Positions 30,607 through 39,743 of a DNA stretch of 40,186 bases are shown one piece after another. Below the pieces are notes generated by a model. It was not told the origin of the DNA. It searched no databases and worked only from the letters and a program-made list of their open reading frames with translations. This DNA comes from Chara braunii. Taxonomy: Eukaryota > Streptophyta > Charophyceae > Charales > Characeae. Position 1 is the first letter of the stretch. Each line of letters opens with the position of its first letter. The stretch is taken from NCBI GenBank assembly GCA_003427395.1, contig BFEA01001078.1:130376-170561 (forward strand). The letters run 5' to 3'. The position numbers and the translations under genes are program-made.

Positions 30607-32802
30607 GTCTGGGGCAAAGACCAGGAAAAGGCTGTGGAAAGGATGAAAGGAGAGTTCAAGGAAGGAGGCTTGGTGCTGGGAGCGCCAAATTATGAGGCCA
30701 CGGAGGAAAAACCATTCGTTGTCGAGACGGACACTGGACCAACTGCCTTAGGAGGGGTCCTGATTCAGGCAGATGCGGATGGGAAGGAGAGGCCGCTAAG
30801 GTTTGAAAGTCGTACCCTCAATACGACTGAGAGGAACTACTCTCAGTTTAAGAAGGAGACGCTCGCGGTACTCCATTGCCTGAGGACCTTTCGGAACTAT
30901 ATCTTTGGCAGGAGGCTCATTTTGAGGGTGGACCCTACTGCGCTTGCGTGTTCCCTGAAAAGTTATACTCCATCTGACCCAACCATCGCGAGGTGGTTGA
31001 CTTACGTTTGGATGTTTAACTTTGAGTTGGAGAGGATTCCAGGGGACAAGAACAGGGCAGATGGGCTGAGCCGTATCAACTGGGACGGGGCTAATCAGGA
31101 GTCCATTGAGGACACCCCACCAGTCGATGGGTTCTTGGATCAGGAGGAGGATGTCCGCCTCCACATAAATGAATGGTCGTTGAGGGTGCCTAGCTGCGTC
31201 ACGCACCCCATATGGCTAGCGCCAAAGGGGTACGAACGAAAGGAGTGGGTCCTCAAGCCCTTCCAAGAAGAAGATCCGTGGGGGAGTAGGGATGTTGGCT
31301 GGATGATGAAGTTGGCATTGGCAGGTACACATAGTCTGGCAGAAAAAGTAAGGACGATAGAGGAAGGCCCAACCCAGGCAGAGGAGCATGAACAATTAAT
31401 GGGAGGGATGTATTTGCTCACTAATACGCTCCTGCAGGGGAGCTTTAACCAAATGGACTCATTTGGTCCTGAGGGAAGCGAACTTCTTGTTCCTGAAAGC
31501 CAGGACGATGAGTTCGAAGAGGGAGAGATCAGGGAGACCTTCCGTGCAGAAGAGTATGACGGGATCTATCGGGAGTTGGGGTTACTCCTGTCATGCGAGA
31601 TAAGGGATAGGGACGCAAGTGCTAAAGCCCAGAAGATGAGGCATCTCTACGTAGTAAGAGATGACCATCTGTTTATAAAGCGAAATGTCGTAAACCCCAA
31701 GAGGATTGTATATGGGAGAAACCGGCAGATCGATGTCATAGCAGCCCTACACGATGGTATAGCAGGGGGGCACAGAGGGGTTAGTGCCACGTGCGCAAAG
31801 ATAAGCGAATTGTACCATTGGGACGGGATGCTGACTATGGTCATCAAATACTGCCAGTCCTGTGTACCTTGCCAGCAGAGGTCAATGCAAAGGCCAGGGG
31901 AACCCCTGCACCCAAGGTTAGAGAGGGAAGTGGGTGCAGTCGTGCACCTGGACCTGTTGTTCATGCCAGCTGGGGAAAATGAGTGTAATTACATATTTGA
32001 TGCACGGGATAACCTCACTGGATTTGTGGACGGTTGGGCTATCCGGACGAAGAAAGGCCCAGTGTTGGCAAATTATATCGAGGAGTACTACCTGGGCTAT
32101 ACCTTTGTCAAAGAGTTCGTGATGGACCGAGGTTCGGAATTCACCTGCAATGAGGTGCGAACCTTGCTTGCGGGGTATGGCGTGGTGGCTAACTACACTA
32201 CGGTCGCGCATCCGCAAGCGAACGCACCTGTGGAAAGGGGGCACAATACCATCACAAACCTCTTGGCTAAGTGGACGGAGGGTAGGCCGGGTCAGTGGCT
32301 GAAGTTCCTACGAGCGGCTTTCTTTGTGGAGAACGTTACAGTAAAAAAAATTACCAAGTATGTGCCAGCCACACTATGGTACGCAAGGCATGCCACCTTT
32401 CCCATCGAGAGTTTCATGAAGACGTGGAGGCGCCAGGACCTGGAAGTGAACCTGTCTTTTGAAGAGTTGCTCGATATTCGGGCACGACAGGTGGGAGCTG
32501 CTGAGGAAAGATTGCGAGAAGCCGCTGGTCAGGTAGAGAGGAGCCGCATGGAGGACAAGATGAGATGGGATCAGATGACCCGTGTAAGGAAGGATCCGCT
32601 GAAAGTTGGAGATGCGGTACTGTTGTATGACTCCTCGCTGGAAAAACAATGGTCTAGGAAGCTTGAGAAACGGTGGTTGGGACCCTATAGGATCATGCGG
32701 TGTGGCGAGTTTGGGGCTTACCAAATTAAAGAGCTGGATGGGGCAGGGTGGCAGGACTGGGTATCAGGGACAAGGGTGAAGAAGTTCGTGGCCAGAAAAT
32801 AG
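30607..32802 (+). CDS. pol: Ty3/gypsy RNase H and integrase (pol C-terminal part)
   Basis: Same frame as the RT, open for 722 codons from the ATG at 30634. RNase H comes first: FVVETDTGPTALGG (catalytic Asp near residue 33), ERNYSQFKKETLAVL, LRVDPTAL (His of the usual DH absent) and the terminal GDKNRADGLSR. The integrase follows with an HHCC zinc domain (LHDGIAGGHRG then CQSCVPCQQR, about 31750-31880) and a complete DDE triad: Asp 31951, Asp 32125 (MDRGSEF) and Glu 32233, with 35 residues between the last two. The C-terminus has the GPY/F module (KRWLGPYRI). No chromodomain follows; it stops at VARK. This is the best-preserved part of the element. Confidence 0.92.
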   Translation, partial: VWGKDQEKAVERMKGEFKEGGLVLGAPNYEATEEKPFVVETDTGPTALGGVLIQADADGKERPLRFESRTLNTTERNYSQFKKETLAVLHCLRTFRNYIFGRRLILRVDPTALACSLKSYTPSDPTIARWLTYVWMFNFELERIPGDKNRADGLSRINWDGANQESIEDTPPVDGFLDQEEDVRLHINEWSLRVPSCVTHPIWLAPKGYERKEWVLKPFQEEDPWGSRDVGWMMKLALAGTHSLAEKVRTIEEGPTQAEEHEQLMGGMYLLTNTLLQGSFNQMDSFGPEGSELLVPESQDDEFEEGEIRETFRAEEYDGIYRELGLLLSCEIRDRDASAKAQKMRHLYVVRDDHLFIKRNVVNPKRIVYGRNRQIDVIAALHDGIAGGHRGVSATCAKISELYHWDGMLTMVIKYCQSCVPCQQRSMQRPGEPLHPRLEREVGAVVHLDLLFMPAGENECNYIFDARDNLTGFVDGWAIRTKKGPVLANYIEEYYLGYTFVKEFVMDRGSEFTCNEVRTLLAGYGVVANYTTVAHPQANAPVERGHNTITNLLAKWTEGRPGQWLKFLRAAFFVENVTVKKITKYVPATLWYARHATFPIESFMKTWRRQDLEVNLSFEELLDIRARQVGAAEERLREAAGQVERSRMEDKMRWDQMTRVRKDPLKVGDAVLLYDSSLEKQWSRKLEKRWLGPYRIMRCGEFGAYQIKELDGAGWQDWVSGTRVKKFVARK

Positions 32803-32957
32803 GTAAGGGACCATGAGACCTCGTTAGGAATTGAGTCTTGCCCAGGTATTACCCATGTCAGGTAATTGAATAGATGGGTGATTGGGATGGATGGGTGTGG
32901 AGTGTATGTGGGATTTTCCTAGGCCAATTGGCTTAGTTGGTGACCCTGCTGTGCGCC

Positions 32958-32985
32958 TGTTTGTTGTCTCTCGCCTGTTGTGCAG
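32958..32985 (+). promoter_or_regulatory. Strong 3' splice acceptor-like site before the downstream frame
   Basis: A pyrimidine- and T-rich run (TGTTTGTTGTCTCTCGCC then TGTTG) ends in TGCAG at 32981-32985, 23 bp before an ATG (33008) that opens the gag-like frame. This is what a subgenomic spliced mRNA for a 3' gene, as in env-bearing elements, would use. Confidence 0.4.
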
Positions 32986-33007
32986 GTCTGACTTCTCGAA
33001 GGCAGTC

Positions 33008-34166
33008 ATGCAGAGGGGCGGGAGGGATGCACGGCCACGACAGGGGTCCCAGAGGGCGGCAGGGAGAGGCGAGCAACATGAGCCGCCTAGGAGGGAGCCT
33101 ACGCCTGAGTTCGACGACGATAACATAGAGCTCTTCCTGGACGTGTATCGGGATCATGCGACACAAAGAGGATGGTCAGTGGCGGAAAGGGATTCACCAC
33201 TTGAGGGGTATAGGGCGGTTTGAGGAGCCTGTCGCTCAGATATGTGAGGAGGCCCTGACTTGGCCAGATGTGGAGGCAGGGATGCAGAGGTTGAGAGCTT
33301 CCCCTAGGGGACGTGATGGCATGCCCATTCGATTGGAGGACGGGAACGCGGAGGAGTTTATTCCCGCATACGAGCATTATATGCTGAGCCAGGGGATTAC
33401 GCAGGACGAGTGGGTGCAGACCCTACTTATTTGGACTAGGGGGGCAGAGAGGCCGGTGGCTAGGCAGATTCGGAAGAGAGCTCGAGACTGGGAGGACTGC
33501 CAGGCCTAGCTCAGGAGGGCGTTTGGACAACCAGGGCGTGAGAGGCCCGAGCCCAGGGTCGAGAGGCGAAGGCGAAGCAAAAGGCCAAGGGAGCCGGCGC
33601 AGAGAGAGCTGGGGCTGGCTAGAGAGAGGAGGAGGGCCCCAGCGTAGCGAGAGGATGAGCTCGCGGGGCCCGCACCGGAAGAGGAGTCGTTCCCCGCTTG
33701 TGGTCTCTGGGCAGTTGAGTTTCGGCGGATTACGAGCGCTGAGCTGAGGCCGCCTTCACCAGCGCCATCAGGGCAGGAGCCGGACGTACCAGGGGAGACG
33801 CCATTCCGGAGCTTAGCAACTCACCTCGACGTATCTCGATGGGAGGCTTCACGGTTGGGGGAGGGCTCAGTTGAGCCGACGCGCTATGTGCTGTTAGAGG
33901 AGCCTCTGGACCCCGAGACGGAGACGGGCATACGAGATCGAGAGGAGCCGCAGGATCCTGAGATGGCAGCCGAGCAGCCGGATCCGGTACGGCCTCAGGT
34001 TGAGGAGGTGATCACAGTTGGAGATGATACCCCTCCAGGTAGCCCAGCCCCGGAGCCGGCGCGACCTCTTTGGCCAGAGGGGGTCCCTGAGCCAGATAGT
34101 GAAGAGATTTCAGATTTTCCTCTTGAGGCCACCAGAGGGGGTCCCTTAGGATCAGGGGGCGCGTGA
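33008..34166 (+). pseudogene. Second, gag-like reading frame downstream of pol, part 1
   Basis: This is not part of a standard pol. The frame from the ATG at 33008 gives a basic N-terminus and a capsid-like start (FDDDNIELFLDVYRDHATQR). A one-base indel at the GAAAGGG run near 33187-33193 moves it to the frame carrying LRGIGRFEEPVAQICEEALT and a second capsid-like block (RLEDGNAEEFIPAYEHYMLS, then a DEWVQTLLIWTRGAERPVA segment). Both blocks resemble the N-terminal fold of Gag capsids (a hydrophobic FL..Y..Y pattern followed by a short Trp helix). Stops lie at 33507-33509 and 33645-33647. An acidic, proline-rich stretch closes it. The duplicated capsid-like arrangement is unusual. Confidence 0.6.
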
Positions 34167-34170
34167 GAGA

Positions 34171-35205
34171 GTGAGGGTGGAGGTACCCCCTGACCTGCCA
34201 TTGGCCATGCATGCGACCGAGAGCCTAGTTATCGGGGGACCTGCTCTAGCGGAGTCATCACTAACATTGCCATGCACGGGCAAGAGGATGGGTGCCGAGG
34301 CGTCGACTCAGGAAGGCCAGGGGCCGCGGGTGAGAGGAGCCTCAAGAGAAACCCGTGAAGAGGAGTCCGCCAGAGTGCGAGTTCATTTGGATGAAATACA
34401 CGCGAGGCAGGCTGAGATGGAGGCGGCAGGGATAGAGCCGATGCCGCCGGTCGATCCCAAAACGAGTGAGCAGCGGATCGACGAGTTGTGGGCGAGGTAC
34501 GAGAGCCAGAGGGACGCAGCCTGCCAAAGGTCACGAGAGACGGGACAGGCAGACGAGAAGGCGGGTGAACTGAGGGAGATGGGGGACTTGAGGTTCTCCG
34601 CGACTAGGATGGCGATTGAGCATGAGGATAGGAGGATATGCGAGACGACAGTTACATCCTTCCAGTGGTATAGTCTACTCAGCGATGAGCTCAAGGTCAG
34701 AGAGTTGGAGGTGGAGCACCTGACTACTCAGCTTGCCGAGGAGAGGGCGAGGAACCAGGCCAGAGAGGTTGAGTGGAAGAGGAGATTTGGGGAGATGGCG
34801 GCCACTGTGGATAGGCTCTCGGCAGCCTGGGAGGCTAGCCAGGCGGGACGAGCCGGTGCCGATGGCCGGGGCCGAGGGATGCAGGCTTCGCCGAGTCGGG
34901 GAGCAGTGGTGGAGGCCCCTCGACGGGCTGGGCCAATGGGGGAGGTGCCCCTGGACACGGCCGAGGAGGAGGGTGGCGCCCAGGAGTCACTTATGGCGAT
35001 GTCCACAGAGAGAAGAGGCTCACGTTTGCAGGAGCTGGCAGCAGCCATGGGGATAGGTACTCCGCAGGAGAGGCCTCAGAGGCCTGACGCCCCAGACTAC
35101 GCCCCAGGGCTGAGAGAGTTGAGGGCGGAGTTGGGCTCCTGGGCCACAGGGACGGACTCAAGAGGACGACTCAGGACGGCAGCAGCAGCAGAAGGTCATG
35201 AGTGA
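34171..35205 (+). CDS. Downstream frame, part 2: Arg/Glu-rich coiled-coil protein
   Basis: The 344-codon frame (from GTG; no clear ATG near its start) follows part 1 after a frame change near 34165. It is rich in Glu, Arg, Ala and Gln with long heptad-like stretches (for example RVHLDEIHARQAEMEAAG and LEVEHLTTQLAEERARNQAR), so a long coiled coil is likely around residues 70-235. The rest is low-complexity. It probably belongs to the same downstream protein as the gag-like part before it and the zinc knuckle after it. A coiled coil between capsid and knuckle would fit a multimerising, RNA-binding protein. Confidence 0.55.
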   Translation: MRVEVPPDLPLAMHATESLVIGGPALAESSLTLPCTGKRMGAEASTQEGQGPRVRGASRETREEESARVRVHLDEIHARQAEMEAAGIEPMPPVDPKTSEQRIDELWARYESQRDAACQRSRETGQADEKAGELREMGDLRFSATRMAIEHEDRRICETTVTSFQWYSLLSDELKVRELEVEHLTTQLAEERARNQAREVEWKRRFGEMAATVDRLSAAWEASQAGRAGADGRGRGMQASPSRGAVVEAPRRAGPMGEVPLDTAEEEGGAQESLMAMSTERRGSRLQELAAAMGIGTPQERPQRPDAPDYAPGLRELRAELGSWATGTDSRGRLRTAAAAEGHE

Positions 35206-35677
35206 GCCAGCCACTGTGGCGGGCTCTCAGCCGTCAGGGTCATGTGGGGATGTGGTTGTGACGGAGAGGCCTCACGAGGAGGGGGCCCGAGAGTTGGGCA
35301 CGCCAGACCACGAGCCAGTGAGCACTACCGTGCAAGGGGGTGAGGATGCTGAGGCTGTGGAGTCCGAACCTCGGGGCCGTATGGGGGTACCATTGTGTCA
35401 TGAGGTGACCACCGAGACCATGGGGACGCCTTCAGCATCGAGTTCCCGAGGGAGAAAGAAGAAGACTGCTAGGTGGTACGACACCTCCTGCTTTTGGTGC
35501 AAGAAGGAAAGGCATAGAGCCATGGACTGCCCAGAGCTCCTCAAGGATAAGGCCGAGGGACGGGTTGCAGAGGTCGACGACAAGCTCTATGACAGACAGG
35601 GCAGGATAGTGGAGCGAGCTCCAGATGGGGGCAGGGCTCAGTTATATAGGCAGAACCAGGAGGAATTGTGTGAGTAG
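35198..35677 (+). CDS. Downstream frame, part 3: CCHC zinc-knuckle protein
   Basis: It overlaps the end of part 2 by eight bases in a different frame, so again an indel probably separates them. The frame encodes 159 residues with an acidic, Ser/Gly-rich front, a basic RGRKKKTARW patch and CFWCKKERHRAMDC (35489-35530), a canonical CX2CX4HX4C knuckle. About 45 residues follow it. A knuckle near the C-terminus is the nucleocapsid position of Gag. It is clearly distinct in sequence from the knuckle of the first Gag (CWHCGEVGHTIQFC), so it is not a simple duplicate. Confidence 0.7.
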   Translation: MSEPATVAGSQPSGSCGDVVVTERPHEEGARELGTPDHEPVSTTVQGGEDAEAVESEPRGRMGVPLCHEVTTETMGTPSASSSRGRKKKTARWYDTSCFWCKKERHRAMDCPELLKDKAEGRVAEVDDKLYDRQGRIVERAPDGGRAQLYRQNQEELCE

Positions 35678-36271
35678 GGACTGGTCTGTCTATGTGTCAG
35701 TAGGGTCAAAGTATTTGGCACACAGGGGGCGGGTTGGAGGTGTATATATGTTTAGTTGGCTGAGGGGGCCCTAGATGTGTGCATACTTTAGAGGTGGTAG
35801 GATGAGTCCCTGCCTGCTTATACATACATAGTTGATCGTGTTTTCCTTGAGCTTTTCTTTCATGGGCTACGGCTTAGGGCATGAGGGCCGAACGTAGGGC
35901 ACATGAGACTATTCAGTCCATTTTTGGTTTCGCGGTGCAGAGACTATTTGAGTTTTGAGAGAGACTTGGGTATGAGTTTTCCCTAGTTGGATGAGATAGG
36001 GGGTTAGGCACCCATTAGATTTTAGACAAATGTTGTGTCCCCGAGCGTGTTCCGCGAGTGTACAGTGGGGTCGGGAGCCAGATCCTATGGGACTTGTCTT
36101 GTGACGACCACTATCACTCTCACAAGTGTGGCTCTATCCTGATGTATGATTGGCTTTGTGTGAGAGGTGTGCAAGATACATCTCATGGGCATGGTTTTGT
36201 AAACTGTAAAGCTGTCTACCCTCCGGTATACTCGTGCGGTCTACTGGCAAGCGGACGAGAGGGCAGAGTAT

Positions 36272-36283
36272 AAGGAGGGGGAG
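36272..36283 (+). other. Polypurine tract
   Basis: AAGGAGGGGGAG is followed directly by TG, the form expected for plus-strand priming next to a 3' LTR. The sequence after it (from TGCAGCC at 36284, or TGTTTGTG at 36291) should be LTR, but I see no matching copy at the left side of the window. Confidence 0.55.
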
Positions 36284-37669
36284 TGCAGCCTGTTTGTGAA
36301 AAATTGAGAGAATCCTACGGGATTGATGGATTCACGAATCTGCATGTTTTGTCATACTAAACACCGTTGTCTAAGTTATACAAGGAACCAGGAGATGGTC
36401 CCTCAGTTTGAGTTGTTCGGTGATTAAGACCCCTTCATGGTTCTGGAGGGTGAGAATTGTGTTATTGCTGGGGCCCCTTCATGGTTTTGGAAGAGGACGC
36501 GTGAAAATTCATCCCGAACAAAGAGAGGGAGGGGTGAATACGAGATCTTTTGTGAGAGGCACCCTTTACTAAGTAAGGGTGGGTAAAAATTGACTGGTAT
36601 GGAAAGCATTGTTTGTGTTTATAAAGCCTGACGAGAGGGAACCATGTTTGCTTGAAATGTTTGAAAAGGGCGAGAGATGCCTCAGGGTGGGCGACTGCTG
36701 GCTCTGATCAAGTCAGGAGCCGCGGCCTTGTGGATCCGGCGGGGGGACTGTTTGTGATTGAGCGGAGGATGCCGTGCCTATTATAGGAGGGCCGGTAAAT
36801 GCCTTCAGACCCCTGCGTAGTCCCGCAGCGGCCTGAGAATTGTTTGTGATGCCCCGGCGGACCATCTGTGCTAATTCTGAGACATATTTATAGGAATACC
36901 AAGCTAACGATAAAGTTTAGTGCCACCTGGGCGCAACCCCTAGTGGATGGCTGCAAGCCGGCACAACCTGGCTGCGGGCCCGCGAGGTAAGAGTTTAAGG
37001 GGAGTTGCCCGCCCCAGAGAAATTGCCCCGCGGGATAGAAGTCGAGTCTTTTGGAAAGTCCTGATTGACTGATTATCAGGAAAAACGCCTATCGTTGTAT
37101 AACCAACGGGAGGATACCGCCGCTAAGGTAACAACGCGGTGGGCCGTAGGCCTGGTTCGATCAGCCGGGCTACGGTCGGCCCAGAAGGGGACCTGGCGTT
37201 TCTGTACTAGACTGCAGAAAAGGCCGAGAGAGGCTACAAGCTTATATGTGTGAATTTTGTTTGACTGTGAGGGATTTGCTGGAAGAAGGCAAGATTGCCT
37301 TCACAGGTCCCATTCGAAGCCCGCGTCCCTAGTTATGGCTTTGCTTGCGAGAAAGAGGCCAACTGAGACACCCAACGAGCGGCCGACAGTTGTCTAGGAC
37401 AAAGGGGGAGAGGATGGTTTGAGGGCCTTTGGAACTTATGCTGTAGTATTGATGCGTAATACACCGACGCCCTGGTATCAGGACAATGGGGACCCAGGTT
37501 GAAACCCTGGCAGCATATAGTTGTGTTGGCACGGGTTGTTGGAGGCCTCACCCCTGAGTCTGTCGACTAATCGGATTGGTTCAAACCTCGTCAGCCTTTG
37601 GAGTGTATGAATTTATAGCTTTTGATTTGGCGGAGCGACGGGGACATCGCTTAATCTGGTCCGGTAAGC
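36284..37669. other. Hairpin-rich non-coding region after the polypurine tract
   Basis: No protein is supported. Clear hairpins are CACCCTT/AAGGGTG (36560/36575), CCTGAT/ATCAGG (37060/37075), CGTTG/CAACG (37093/37104), ACCGC/GCGGT (37116/37136), CCGTAG/CTACGG with an inner CCTGG/CCGGG stem (37144/37170) and GAAGGC/GCCTTC (37285/37297). A TATA-like context at about 36780 resembles the promoter of the flanking LTR-like repeats, so this may be a divergent LTR. Confidence 0.5.
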
Positions 37670-38102
37670 TGTTGGCGCGAATACCCTTACAAGGGTATCC
37701 GCCCTGTTTTTTTGCAAGCGACAGAAAGGCTCGGTTAACCTGGATTTTGAGTGCCCGTGCGGGAAATGCGAGGGTCGTGCGCACGCGGACAGAGGTCTGC
37801 CTTATCCCGGAAGGGAATACGTGGGCGCGCAATTTTAAGGCGCGCGTGTGATTTTTCTGATTGAGTGGGCGGCCGGGGTAGCCGACCGACCCGGGCCGGG
37901 TTACGGGTTTGGTTGGGGGATGAAAAGTTGTTTTTGGTCGGCGCGCGCGACCGGCGGCAGGACTGGCGCGCCGATAGACGTATGGGACGGCCACGGCGCG
38001 GGGGGTAGTAGGCCAGCGTGGGCACTTAGGGGCCGTAGGTACAAGTGTGGGCCGAAGGGGTGGCCGGGGTAGTATCTCAGCCAGGAGCATCGCGCGATGC
38101 CA

Positions 38103-38112
38103 TTTATATAGG
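38103..38112 (+). promoter_or_regulatory. TATA box of the right LTR-like repeat
   Basis: TTTATATAGG in the same context as 18740. If the repeat is an LTR, this copy could drive transcription outward into the minisatellite. Confidence 0.5.
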
Positions 38113-38588
38113 AGGGCCGCCCCTATCAGTACCAGGCTGGGGCTTAGCCCTATAGGTTACGTCATCGGGTTTTCACCGGGTGGATCCCGGGGTCGAGGCC
38201 AAAGCGGAGCAACAGAGCGGCGAGGGAGCGAACCGAGGGGTTGAGGGCCCCGCAGGAATATCCCCCTTTTGTGTTGCCAAGGGGGTCCGACCGCGGGTCC
38301 GCGCCGCAAGGCTATGGGAGGATTGGTAGGACCCGCGGCTCATTTTCCCCTCCAAATGGCCCCTTTTTTTTTTGTTTTGGGGGTCACCCCAGAATTTTCC
38401 TGCTTTAGTTAGAGCTGTTTAGGAGGCTGGCGACGACATCTTGGGGCCAGCGGCCATTTTGTTGGGAATACCCGTATACCGTGGGGGCGCAGACCCCAAC
38501 CTAACTCGGATGGTGGGGGGCCGAGGGGCCATAAATTAAAAAGTCGAGCTTTGCATGAGCTGGCCAACTTGCTGACACGGCCACTGGG

Positions 38589-38652
38589 GAAGATTTAGGA
38601 AACGATATAAAGAGGATCCGCCTGGCCCCTGTACAAAGGTTCACACGCATAA
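38589..38652 (+). ncRNA. U6 snRNA-like segment A (right repeat)
   Basis: Counterpart of 19226-19285 with a few differences (GGATCCGCCTGG, GTACAAAGG). It retains GGCCCCTG and CACACGCATAA in U6 order. The ACAGAGA box again reads ATAAAGA. Confidence 0.7.
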
Positions 38653-38843
38653 GCCCCGAAGGAGGGGCCAGGTTCATGCGGAAAGGGGTGAGTGAGTGGA
38701 GTACAACCGTGGCAGATCTCCCGTGGAGAAAATCCGAGTGAGGAAAGGGAGTTCCGGGGACGAACATGGACGGGTGCACGTGGCAGGGGAGGAGAAGTCC
38801 CAGCGACCCCTGGGAGCGCCGTGGGGCGCTTGCCACTGTTGGA

Positions 38844-38908
38844 GTCCTTCGGGACATCCGTTAAAATTGGAACGATACAGAGAAGGTTCGCATGGCCCCT
38901 GCGTAGGG
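38844..38908 (+). ncRNA. U6 snRNA-like segment B (right repeat)
   Basis: Identical across the U6-like core to 19481-19545, with the 5' stem-loop GTCCTTCGGGAC and the ACAGAGA box (38877-38883) intact and the AGC triad reading CGC. Its presence in both repeats shows that the U6 segment was part of the repeat before the copies separated. Confidence 0.85.
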
Positions 38909-39743
38909 CTGGCGGGTGGAGAATCCGGGGATGAACCCGGACGTAAGACGGGTTAGGCGCGCGTTCGAAAAGCAAAAAGGGAGGGGGGGGCTGCGAGGCA
39001 CCCGTTTGAGGTAGGCCGGGTACGTGCAAAGGAGGGACCGTAGGGCCTTTGGGCCAGCACGGGGAGTTGCTCCGGTCGAGGTTTTTCGGGGATCCGCGGA
39101 AACTTGGGGCGGAGTAGGAAAAATTGTGCGGCCTCGGCATAAGACCGACGCCTATAAGTCGGGAAGATACTGCTTCCCCGAGCTATTTGCCTTGTTTTTT
39201 TTTTGCCGAGTCTTGCCAAGGCTGAGCGCTGTCGGTGTCTCGATCGGAGCGCACCGTTTTTTTGGGACGTCACCACGATAGGGATGACGAACGAAGGTGG
39301 CGACGGGGCGAGACAGGGCGCAGCGGAGAGGAGGTAGTGCGCGCGGACGGCGATGGGATAGGGCCAAAAAGGGGACGAGTTAAGGGTTTTGCGGTCGGGC
39401 GAATCAAATGGCGGGTTCAGAATGAGGAACGGAGGAGCGTGGGAAGAGATGGAGGAGAAAGGTAGTGCGTGAAGGGCGGAGAAGAAGGGTAAATGGCGGG
39501 AGCAGGAAATTGCCTACGTCACCCGATGTCGGGCGGAACCAGAGGGGAAAGAGTGCTATATGGGGATTCTTTGGCTAGGCGACCCCAACAGTAAGGCCAG
39601 TTTGGAGGAGGGAAGGCAGGAGAGCCGGCGCGAGAAAGAAGTCGGTGGCATGCATGGTGGGATACGTTGCAGAGAGAGGTTGGGTGAACCTTCCCGTATT
39701 CTAGCGGGAGATTCATTCTGGTAGTTGGTCAGACCGGGCGTGG

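Larger units (their letters stand above)
37670..39731 (+). repeat. Right LTR-like direct repeat
   Basis: Starts TGTTGGCGCG and ends TTGGTCA like the left copy, and retains the terminal palindrome (37681-37698), the TATA box and both U6-like segments. It is free of the adapter and duplication present on the left, so it is the reliable reference for this repeat. No polypurine tract lies immediately before it, and no target-site duplication matches the left outer flank. Confidence 0.65.

Noticed and set aside
37140-37176. tRNA-like GGTTCGATC motif in the 3' hairpin region
   Set aside because: It looks like a B box, but no A box, acceptor stem or anticodon arm can be placed around it.
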